Source: a bacterium
GTDB taxonomy: Bacteria; CG2-30-53-67
Assembly: GCA_024277725.1 (NCBI GenBank)
Contig: JAJRUP010000250.1
Location: 1 to 40,108 of the forward strand
Direction of reading: 5' to 3'
DNA: 40,108 nt
Below the pieces are notes generated by a model. That model was not told the origin of the DNA, made no database searches, and worked only from the letters and a program-made list of their open reading frames with translations. The position numbers were made by a program, and so were the translations under genes. This document shows positions 31,379 to 40,108 of this stretch, piece after piece. How positions within the stretch are numbered: position 1 is the stretch's first letter; every line of letters starts with the position of its first letter.

Positions 31379-33162
31379 CCGCTCCCTTTGACCTGACGCA
31401 GGGATGCTTTCTTTCCATCACAACGGGTCAGGACCCATTCCGGCGACTGCGGTGGAACCACCCGAAGGTAACGGAGGGTACGTTCCGCAATCCGCCGGAA
31501 AGCCGGAGCCGCCACTAACCCGCCGTAGTAGAATTTCCCATGGGGTTCGTTTACAACAACGATCAGAGCAAATTCCGGACGATCGGCCGGGACAAAACCG
31601 ACGAAGGAGCTGACATATTTCCGCCGGGAATACCGCCCCAATTCGGCATCGTATTTTTGCGCCGTCCCGGTCTTGCCGGCAACCCGGAATCCGGGGACCG
31701 CCGCATCCGGCGCCGTCCCGTCTTCCGAGACCACCGCCTCCATGCAGCGGATCAGGAAATCCGCCGTCTTCCGGGAGATCACCTGCCGGCGGGCCACCGG
31801 TCGGACCTCCCGAAGGACCTTGTGATCCTCATCGATCACCCGGGAAACCACGTAGGGCTGCATCCGGACCCCGCCATTGGCAATGGTTGCAACAGCCGAT
31901 ACGACCTGGAGGGCCGTCACCGACAGTTCCTGCCCCATGGAAAGAGAAGCCCCGGACAGCCCCGACCATTGCCCCGTGGGACGCACCATCCCGTATGCCT
32001 CGCCGGGGAGATCAATCCCGGTTTTCGCCCCGAAACCGAAGTCGGTAATATAACGGTAAAAATCCTTCTCATCGAGGCGCTCCCCGATCTTGATGGCACC
32101 GATGTTACTGCTCCGCTGAATGATCTGCCGGACGGTAAGCCATCCATATTCATGGGTATCGTGATAGACCGTGGTCCGGTATCGGTAGGCACCGTTCTCG
32201 CAGAAGAAGATGTCCTTGGGATGGACCACGCCCCGGTCAAGTGCTGCGGCCAGCGTCACGAGTTTAAAGGTTGAACCGGGCTCGAAGTTTACCTGGATCG
32301 ACCGGTTTCTGCGATTCCGGGCAGGAAAATCACCGAATTCGTTCGGATTGAAACCGGGATAGCTCGCCATAGCGAGGATCTCTCCCGTTCCCGGACGGAT
32401 CATCACGGCAGTACCGGAAAGGGCCTTGTTGTCTTCGACCGCCTTTTTCAGTTCTCCTTCCGTAATGTGCTGGATCACCCTGTCCAGGGTCAACACCAGA
32501 TGGTTCGCCCCGGCGGGTTTGATATATCCCTCTCCCTCATCGATAATCTTCCGGCGCTTGGCATCGACACTGGCCAGGAAATAACCCGGCTTCCCCTTGA
32601 TGAGATCGTCATACTTGTATTCAATCCCTTCGAGCCCTTCATTATCGATCCCGACAATCCCGAGTACCCCCGCTGCCAGTGCACGGTTGGGATAGAACCG
32701 TTTGCTCTCAAAGAGGGCATACACACCGTTGAGGTCGGCCTCCTCCAACCGCTTCAGAATGGAGGGGTTACATTTCCGGGCCACCCAGACAAACTGTTTC
32801 TTCTTCAAAAGGCTTTTCAGAATCCTGCGCCGGTTTTCCCCGGTCATCCGTGCAAGCACCCGGGCGGCGGCCGGTTTGTTGTGTACCTGCGGAGGCACGG
32901 CATAGAGGGAGACCGTATCAACACTGATGGCCAATTCCCGCATCTCCCGGTCGTAGATCGTCCCCCGCTTGGGCACGATCTTGACAATCCGCATATGCTG
33001 TTTTTCCGCCTTTTCCTTGAGCAACTGATGATCGCGGATTTGCAGCGTATAGAGCCGGTAAACGACAAGAGCATACCCGACCGTAAAAAGGACCATCACG
33101 AGATAGGCCTTGACCGGAAAATAATCTTTGGGGGCTTTTTTTCTCATCCTTGCTCTCCCCAC
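31375..33162 (-). CDS. ftsI: Peptidoglycan transpeptidase FtsI/PBP3
   Basis: N-terminal TM; GSTFKLVTLAAALD (SxxK), SSNIGAIKI (SxN), GKTGTAQKY (KTG). Confidence 0.96.
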   Translation of the reverse strand: MGRARMRKKAPKDYFPVKAYLVMVLFTVGYALVVYRLYTLQIRDHQLLKEKAEKQHMRIVKIVPKRGTIYDREMRELAISVDTVSLYAVPPQVHNKPAAARVLARMTGENRRRILKSLLKKKQFVWVARKCNPSILKRLEEADLNGVYALFESKRFYPNRALAAGVLGIVGIDNEGLEGIEYKYDDLIKGKPGYFLASVDAKRRKIIDEGEGYIKPAGANHLVLTLDRVIQHITEGELKKAVEDNKALSGTAVMIRPGTGEILAMASYPGFNPNEFGDFPARNRRNRSIQVNFEPGSTFKLVTLAAALDRGVVHPKDIFFCENGAYRYRTTVYHDTHEYGWLTVRQIIQRSSNIGAIKIGERLDEKDFYRYITDFGFGAKTGIDLPGEAYGMVRPTGQWSGLSGASLSMGQELSVTALQVVSAVATIANGGVRMQPYVVSRVIDEDHKVLREVRPVARRQVISRKTADFLIRCMEAVVSEDGTAPDAAVPGFRVAGKTGTAQKYDAELGRYSRRKYVSSFVGFVPADRPEFALIVVVNEPHGKFYYGGLVAAPAFRRIAERTLRYLRVVPPQSPEWVLTRCDGKKASLRQVKGSG

Positions 33163-33183
33163 GGGATGCCTTGCGGGGGTTGG

Positions 33184-34457
<1,274 letters not shown>

Positions 34458-34556
34458 CGGGAGAAGGCATAAAACGTTTTCGCTCCCTGCATCATAAGGG
34501 ACCACCAGGAACGATCGGTTACCGGACAGATCGTGGATGGATTTATTACAACTCCA

Positions 34557-34958
34557 TCAATAGATCGTCTGCAAATTTTTGCCATGGATGACGGCAACAT
34601 CGAGATCTTTTGCCAGTCGCTCTTTTTGAATCGCCTGAATACCCCGGCTGCAATTGGAGAAGTATTTGAAGTCGCTGTATACACCGACGATCTGGAAGAT
34701 ATTTTTCAGGTATCCGCTCATACCGGAAAGGGCAAGACCCCCGCCGGCATCTTTCTGCTTCCCGGCGGTCTGCGACAACTGTTTCAGACTCAAGAAATTC
34801 ACATGGTTCACGGCGCCAAGATCAAGAATGGAAAAGGCATACCCCCGGGAACGGTAGCGATCAATAATTGCACAGATCTTCTCCATGTCCCCCACATCGA
34901 TATCACGATCCAGCTTGAGGACCATGACCTTCACCTTGTCCTGATTCAGGGTTCCCAT
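34557..34958 (-). CDS. STAS-domain (anti-anti-sigma-like) protein
   Basis: VKVMVLKLDRDIDVGDMEKICAIIDRYRSRGYAFSILDLGAVNHVNFLSLKQLSQTAGKQKDAGGGLALSGMSGYLKNIFQIVGVYSDFKYF is STAS-like in layout. Confidence 0.7.
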   Translation of the reverse strand: MGTLNQDKVKVMVLKLDRDIDVGDMEKICAIIDRYRSRGYAFSILDLGAVNHVNFLSLKQLSQTAGKQKDAGGGLALSGMSGYLKNIFQIVGVYSDFKYFSNCSRGIQAIQKERLAKDLDVAVIHGKNLQTIY

Positions 34959-35036
34959 CCTGTCGTCCTCCCTGCCTGGATCCTGCCGGACCGAACCGCT
35001 ACGTTCTCTCCGGAAGGGACATGTCCCAAGTGGCCC

Positions 35037-35474
35037 CTACAATCCAAGCTGTTGCAGAGCCTCATCCACATTCACGGTCTCCAGTACCCGGACTTCGACC
35101 TCCTCCTCCCAACGTTGTCGATTCCATACCTCAATCTTGTTCAACATCCCGACGACAACCGATTCTCTGTTGAGTTCGGCATGACTTCTCAGATCCTGGG
35201 GAATCAGGATTCGTCCCTGCTTGTCAAAACCACATTCCGCCATGGAACCTAAGACCCAACGCAGCACCGCCTCCTGCTCCGGGGTCCGATATTGATTGAA
35301 CCGGGTTTTCTCAAGGGTTGTCCAGACGGAAAGGGGATAGGCACGAAGACAACGATTATGCTTGACAAGAATCAGTTTTTCTTCAAAATTATTTGCAAGA
35401 ACCTCACGAAACTTCGCCGGGAAATTCAGTCTTCCCTTTGCATCGATGTTGTGATTAAAGCGGCCTCGGAACAC
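35037..35474 (-). CDS. mraZ: Division/cell-wall cluster transcriptional regulator MraZ
   Basis: (V)FRGRFNHNIDAKGRLNFPAKFREVL...CGFDKQGRILIPQDLRSHAEL. GTG at 35474 fits the usual MFRG start better than the track start at 35495. Confidence 0.95.
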   Translation of the reverse strand: MFRGRFNHNIDAKGRLNFPAKFREVLANNFEEKLILVKHNRCLRAYPLSVWTTLEKTRFNQYRTPEQEAVLRWVLGSMAECGFDKQGRILIPQDLRSHAELNRESVVVGMLNKIEVWNRQRWEEEVEVRVLETVNVDEALQQLGL

Positions 35475-35518
35475 TTTGTCCCCACTTTCTCCCACATTTA
35501 CCCACCATGGGACAAAGT
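35473..35518. repeat. 10-bp perfect inverted repeat ACTTTGTCCC...GGGACAAAGT around the MraZ boxes
   Basis: ACTTTGTCCC 35473-35482 and its reverse complement GGGACAAAGT 35509-35518. Confidence 0.9.
35481..35505 (-). promoter_or_regulatory. MraZ operator: three GTGGG repeats (CCCAC on +) at 10-bp spacing
   Basis: CCCAC at 35481-35485, 35491-35495, 35501-35505; fits known MraZ boxes (TGGGN-N5 direct repeats). Confidence 0.88.
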
Positions 35519-35545
35519 ATAGCCACGGGAAAAAGCAATTGTCAA
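35516..35545 (-). promoter_or_regulatory. Candidate Pmra promoter (TTGACA-N18-TATACT on the minus strand)
   Basis: + strand TGTCAA 35540-35545 (-35) and AGTATA 35516-35521 (-10), just upstream of the MraZ boxes. Confidence 0.78.
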
Positions 35546-35636
35546 GGAAAATATCGAATTTGTCGGGAGTTATATAACTATTTCCCCGAAGGAGAAGAAC
35601 GGACGTTTGTCAATTCATACACAATTCTACGGCATA

Positions 35637-36455
35637 TTATTGCGCATTTTCCCGGGGTGACCCGGCGGGGTACCTTTGGGGGTGGGGAAGATCCCGGATC
35701 TTTTCTTTCATGCACTTTTCCACATACTCCTTTGCACCCCGCAGCGCCTCCACCATCGAGCGGCCCCGGACAAGATAGGCGCAAAGGGCGGCGGAAAAGC
35801 GGCATCCGCTTCCATGGAGTTTCCCGGGTACGCGCGGAGAGGCAAAGGAATGGAAATTCTTGCCGTCGTAGAGGAGATCGACGGGATCCCCCGCAAGGTG
35901 CCCGCCGGTAATCACCACGTTCTTCGGTCCCAACCCGTGGATTTTCCGGCACATCTCCCGAAGCCATTCCTCTTGCGGCAGACCGGTCCCTCCACCGGCG
36001 GCACTGAAGGCCTGCGCCTCAGCAAGATTGGGAGTCACCACCGAGGCCAGGGGAAAGAGTTCCTCCACCAGGGCCTTTCTCCCCTCTTTTTCCAGGAGGG
36101 CGACACCATCCGACGAGAAAATCACCGGGTCGATCACAACCACCGGCGGTGCAAAACGTTTCAGGAGACGGGCCGCAACCCTCACGTTCTCCGCCGTCAG
36201 CAACATGCCCGTCTTGAGGCCATCGATACGCCCTTCCTGTAAAAGGATTTCCAGCTGACAGGCGAAGGCTTCCGGTGCAACGGGGAACGTCCCCCGCACC
36301 CCTCCGGAATCCTGCGCCGTCAAAGCCGAAATGACCGAAAAACCCCGCACGCCAAGCCTCTGGAAGGTCCCGAGATCCGACTGGATCCCCGCCCCTCCCG
36401 TCGGATCGGAACCGGCAATCGTCAACGCATTTGGGGTCACATCTTCAGATACCAT
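35637..36455 (-). CDS. thiD: Hydroxymethylpyrimidine/phosphomethylpyrimidine kinase
   Basis: NALTIAGSDPTGGAGIQSDLGTFQRLGVRGFSVISALTAQDS; VVIDPVIFSSDG; KLHGSGCRFSAALCAYL. Confidence 0.95.
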   Translation of the reverse strand: MVSEDVTPNALTIAGSDPTGGAGIQSDLGTFQRLGVRGFSVISALTAQDSGGVRGTFPVAPEAFACQLEILLQEGRIDGLKTGMLLTAENVRVAARLLKRFAPPVVVIDPVIFSSDGVALLEKEGRKALVEELFPLASVVTPNLAEAQAFSAAGGGTGLPQEEWLREMCRKIHGLGPKNVVITGGHLAGDPVDLLYDGKNFHSFASPRVPGKLHGSGCRFSAALCAYLVRGRSMVEALRGAKEYVEKCMKEKIRDLPHPQRYPAGSPRENAQ

Positions 36456-36471
36456 TTAACACCTTCACCAC
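36430..36471 (-). repeat. RAYT-element end remnant (right end plus terminal RAYT codons) overlapping the thiD start
   Basis: TTTGGGGTCACATCTTCA 36430-36447 is the inverse of 39960-39977. CATCTTCAGATACCATTTAACACCTTCACCAC (36440-36471) matches the RAYT 3' end at 38958-38989 at 28/32 positions. Confidence 0.8.
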
Positions 36472-36590
36472 CCATCGCCCTTTCTCCAATAGATCTTCCC
36501 CGCGGCAGAAAAACCGCAGCAAAATGCATTCAAGCAGGCGGGAAAGAAAAACCCGGTGCAACACTCGTGAATGAGATGAAACCGATAATC

Positions 36591-37955
36591 CTATACGACA
36601 AGACTCCCCACAAAATCGGAAAGCTGTTCCAAAGTTGCGCACTCTCTTATGACATCGCAATAAGGCTGATACTTCATGACCACATTGGTTGCGGAATACC
36701 AATATTTTTCTTCTTCCGGATTCAGCCAGATCGTTCTCCGGACCCTTTCCGAGATCTGCCGGAAAGCCTCCACTTTCGGATCGTTCCAGTTGTTTTCACC
36801 ATCGCCTAGAACGATTACCGTCGTATCCTTGTCCAGAGCGCCGGAGTATTTTTCCAGAAAAGTTTCAAAGGCAATCCCGTAATTCGTCAACTGTCCCAAC
36901 CCGATCCGATGCTGTTTGACCGCCTTCTCAAAGGCCGTACCCAGGGTATTCTCTTTAAAATAATAGGAAATCTCGTGGGTGGTTCTAACAAAAATAAACG
37001 AGCGGATTCTGGAAAACCGGTTCTGCAGGCGGTACAACAGCAGAAGCATCAAATGGGCTTAATAGGCAACCGACATGGAGATGTCGCAAATGGCTACAAT
37101 CTTCCCTTTCTTCCTGCGATGCACACGCCGTCTGAAATCAAAAGGAATGCCGCCGTACCTTAAGGAATTACGGATCGTGCTCTTGACATCCAGACTCCCC
37201 CGATGCGCCCTTTTGTCCTGATGCGTCAACGCATCCTTCAACTTTTGCGCCAATTTCTCCACCGCGTCTTTCACCAAGGCATGTTCCTTGAGGGTCAACT
37301 GATCAAAGCGGATGGTCGAAATCGTTCTTTGACGCTCCCAGGGTAGAAGTTTCGTCTGAACCGGCTGTTGAGACGTCTTGTTCTCCAGCAAGTTCTGCGC
37401 TTCCTGCAGGCGCCGCCTCAAAAATTCGCTCAACGCTTCTCGTTGATCCCGGGTCATCTGGTAGGAGGCCTCTGCAAATCCCACCCTTTTGTCCTGAATG
37501 ACACGGAGCGCTCTGAGCATCTTTGCCCGTCCGGATTTTACCACCCTGGCGGCGGATGATTCCTCCGCCGCGTCTGTCGGGGATTCATCCACCTCAATGC
37601 ATTCCAACAATCCGGTCATGTCGCCCTGGAGATAGTCGGCCAGGATCTCCTCGGCCTCATCTCCGCTGTCCCGCAGCTGTTGCGCAAACTCCAGGGCCTG
37701 TATTTTTATTACGGAATCCAACTGCTCGAATTCAAGTGGACTACGATCCTCGAAAAAACGATAAAACAACCTCTTGAACCGCTGCCGGTCTTTACTCTGT
37801 TTGATGAAACACCCTTGCAGGGCAAACAGGAATTGCTCGCGATCCAGCAAGTCAACGTGTTCCAGGGCGATAACAGCATCATGCAGCGCAGAAGTTGCAA
37901 CGGCAAACCCACGGTACCGCAGAAAATTCGCAAACTGAAGCAACATGGATGTCAT
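36591..37955 (-). pseudogene. CoxE-like VWA-domain protein interrupted by one in-frame TAA at 37059-37061
   Basis: ORF 37059-37955 ends ...KGKIVAICDISMSVAY* (MIDAS DxSxS). The same frame continues AHLMLLLLYRLQNRFSRIRSFIFVRTTHEISYYF...TVIVLGDGENNW. Confidence 0.88.
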
Positions 37956-38869
37956 GAAAAATCTCCAAGAACCGTGTCCGAATTCATCATGATGGTATCC
38001 ATATCGGTCTTATACTTGCTGATGATTCCCAGGGTTCTCCGTAACTCGCCGGGGCCGATATTCCTGATATTCAAGGTGAGAAGCGATTCCGCCCAGTCAA
38101 TGGTTTCGGAAATCGCGGGTTTCTTCTTGATGTCCAATTCACGTATCCGGTGGATCGAGGATACCAGTTTTGCAATCAAGGCCTTGTTCATCTCAGGAAA
38201 TCGGGATGCCACGATTCTACATTCCAGATCCTGTGACGGATAATCGATGAAAAGGTGCAGGCATCTTCGCTTCAGGGCATCACTCAGATCCCGGTTCGCA
38301 TTGGAGGTCAAGAAAACGATGGGGATCTCGCGGGGTTTCTGTGTCCCGATTTCCGGGATCGTAATTTCATAGTTGTTCAACACCTCCAACAGATAGGCCT
38401 CGAATTCCGGATCCGGCTTATCCACTTCATCAATCAGGAGAACGGATTGTTTTTTCGATGTGATCGCTTTCAACAAAGGTCTTTGCAGCAGGAAGTGTTC
38501 GGAGAAGAAGGCGTTTTCCAACTCATCGAGGCTTTGGATCGCATGCGCAAGATCCTTCGAGGAACCGATCAGTTCGTTGATCTTCTCTTTCAGCAGTTGC
38601 GTGTAGAGAAGCTGTTTTGCATATTCCCATTCATAAATCGCCTTCGTCTCATCTATGCCCTCATAACATTGCAAGTGGATCAGCTCCAAGTGCAGTGCGT
38701 CGGCCATGGCCCGGGCCAACTCTGTTTTTCCGACGCCCGCCGGCCCCTCCACCAGGACCGGACGTTTCATCCTGATTGCAAGGTAGACGATCGTCGCGAT
38801 CTCTTTCGAAGCAATATATTTTTGCTCTTTTAAAACTTTGGAAACATCCTTGACGGATTTGATCGACAT
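37952..38869 (-). CDS. MoxR-family AAA+ ATPase
   Basis: RPVLVEGPAGVGKTELARAMADAL Walker A; SVLLIDEVDKPDPEFEAYLLEVL Walker B; FLTSNANRDLSDALKRRCLHLFIDYP. Start MSIKSVKDV at 38869 preferred. Confidence 0.93.
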   Translation of the reverse strand: MSIKSVKDVSKVLKEQKYIASKEIATIVYLAIRMKRPVLVEGPAGVGKTELARAMADALHLELIHLQCYEGIDETKAIYEWEYAKQLLYTQLLKEKINELIGSSKDLAHAIQSLDELENAFFSEHFLLQRPLLKAITSKKQSVLLIDEVDKPDPEFEAYLLEVLNNYEITIPEIGTQKPREIPIVFLTSNANRDLSDALKRRCLHLFIDYPSQDLECRIVASRFPEMNKALIAKLVSSIHRIRELDIKKKPAISETIDWAESLLTLNIRNIGPGELRRTLGIISKYKTDMDTIMMNSDTVLGDFS

Positions 38870-38957
38870 ATTGACTCCACTCCATTCTCCGGAAACACCG
38901 TGACCAGTCAAGGGCGGGTTGCGCAAAGCATTCTCCTTCATCGGAAGTAACCAGATC

Positions 38958-38989
38958 CATCTTCAGATCCCATTTAACATCTTTTCCAC
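38958..38989 (-). repeat. RAYT 3' end repeat (internal copy)
   Basis: CATCTTCAGATCCCATTTAACATCTTTTCCAC, same orientation as the copy at 36440-36471. Confidence 0.8.
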
Positions 38990-39910
38990 CCTCTTCCGCA
39001 ACTGCTTGTCCTCTTTCAATATCTGCCGGGCACGATGCAGCGTCCCTGTTATCGCCGTATAACCGACCCCGAAGTATTCCGCAATCTTCGTATGAGTGAA
39101 AGCACCCGTATGGCACAAAAGATAGATCGCCAGATCCCGCTCCGTCCTTCGCTCCCGCCGCAAAGGACGTAACAAGGGGACCGGGTCCTCGACGCCCAAC
39201 CCGGCAAAGATCTCATTGGCGGCCGCCTCCATGCTTTGCCTCTTCAAAACATTCCGGACAACAGGCTTCTCCCGGTGCGCCTCCTCCCGGAGAACCGTCC
39301 GCCATTTTTCCACAAACTCGGCGCCGCCGAGATAAAAACCGTACCGCAAATCATTCAACAAAGTTTTCTCGTCGTTGCCGTACTGCCGATGAGCCTCCAG
39401 GAACTTCCGTCGATCCTCGTCATGCATACCCAGAATCAACGAAGTGGTCAACCAGGGGACCTTCTTTCGTCTGTTCATATAGCAAGGAAAGCTGCTCCAG
39501 GGATAATCGAGGAGATTTTTGACAAGACCGGCACGCAGAGGGTTACGGTGGATGTAGAGACACATGGCGGCGAAATAACGGTCATCCCCAATCACAAAAC
39601 TCTTGAAGCGCCCCTGAAACAGGTGGCCGCTTCGCTTGTGACGACGGTTGAACCAAACCGAATAGGTCCCCCCCAGCCACTGGATCGCCCGGGAAAGATT
39701 CGCCTGCTTTGTGCGAAGGAGGAGATGATAATGATTCCCCATCAGGACAAAGGCATGGACCTCGATCCCAAAGCGTTCCACCATCCGCCGGAGCGTATCG
39801 ATGAACCGTGCACAATCGTCTTCCCCGCGAAAAATCTTCTTCCGCTCATTGCCGCGCGACAAAACATGATAAAACGTATGGGGATGATCCAAACGAAGCG
39901 GGCGGGCCAT
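38963..39910 (-). mobile_element. REP-associated tyrosine transposase (RAYT / Y1_Tnp) with C-terminal DnaA-like HTH
   Basis: MARPLRLDHPHTFYHVLSRGNERKKIF; HUH motif MGNHYHLLL; SGHLFQGRFKSF; YIHRNPLRAGLV; C-terminal HTKIAEYFGVGYTAITGTLHRARQIL. Confidence 0.93.
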
Positions 39911-39959
39911 GAAAACATCTTACCTTTTTCCGAAGGATTGTCAAGGCTTATATGATATA

Positions 39960-39977
39960 TGAAGATGTGACCCCAAA
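39960..39977. repeat. 18-bp terminal repeat TGAAGATGTGACCCCAAA, inverted relative to 36430-36447
   Basis: Exact reverse complement of TTTGGGGTCACATCTTCA at 36430-36447. Confidence 0.85.
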
Positions 39978-39996
39978 ATCAAGACTTTCCCAAGAA

Positions 39997-40108
39997 TCAC
40001 GCAATCTTCTCAGTGCCGGGCCCCTCACCGAGGAGGTTGATCCGGTGCGCCATGCTCCCCGCCCCAAAGCCGTTGTCGATATTGACGACGGCCACACCCG
40101 CTGCACAG
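39997..40108 (-). CDS. larB: LarB-family (PurE-like) protein, C-terminal fragment running off the window
   Basis: Minus-strand reading CAAGVAVVNIDNGFGAGSMAHRINLLGEGPGTEKIA*; VAVVNIDNGFGA is characteristic of LarB C-termini. Confidence 0.75.
   Translation of the reverse strand, partial: CAAGVAVVNIDNGFGAGSMAHRINLLGEGPGTEKIA

Noticed and set aside
35568-35579. 12-bp palindrome AGTTATATAACT upstream of mraZ
   Set aside because: AT-rich palindrome upstream of the -35; short enough to be chance, no supporting context.
36445-36702. 85-aa minus-strand ORF ending VKVLNGI*
   Set aside because: Not a gene; only its end is informative because it matches the RAYT C-terminal codons, reported as a repeat.
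38661-39116. 151-aa minus-strand ORF overlapping RAYT and MoxR
   Set aside because: Out-of-frame overlap with two better-supported genes; no motif.

Overview
The window carries a large division and cell-wall (dcw) cluster from a Gram-negative bacterium; gene content and order look Desulfobacterota/deltaproteobacteria-like, which is inference only. The plus-strand left part encodes dnaB (5' partial), alr, mlaE-mlaF-mlaD, radA, recN, a UPF0280 protein and rho. From about 11.5 kb everything is on the minus strand. In transcription order (right to left) this is larB (3' end only), a RAYT/Y1 transposase, MoxR ATPase, a VWA protein, thiD, mraZ, a STAS-domain protein, rsmH, ftsL, ftsI, murE, murF, mraY, murD, ftsW, murG, murC, murB, ddl, ftsQ, ftsA, ftsZ, a TIGR03960-like radical SAM protein, pgeF, yggS, proC, yggT, divIVA and DUF167. 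The core is ordinary. Points worth a second look: (1) a MoxR-VWA pair lies between an intact RAYT transposase and a second RAYT 3'-end remnant, and the segment is bounded by 18-bp inverted repeats, one of which supplies the thiD start codon; (2) rsmH and the VWA gene are each interrupted by one in-frame stop codon; (3) a decayed integron-type integrase lies between mlaD and radA; (4) an MraZ operator of three CCCAC repeats at exact 10-bp spacing sits inside a 10-bp inverted repeat; (5) a STAS-domain gene sits between mraZ and rsmH; (6) a cluster of hairpins fills the only large gap in the mur operon; (7) MlaF has an atypical Walker A motif. No CRISPR array, rRNA or tRNA was seen.
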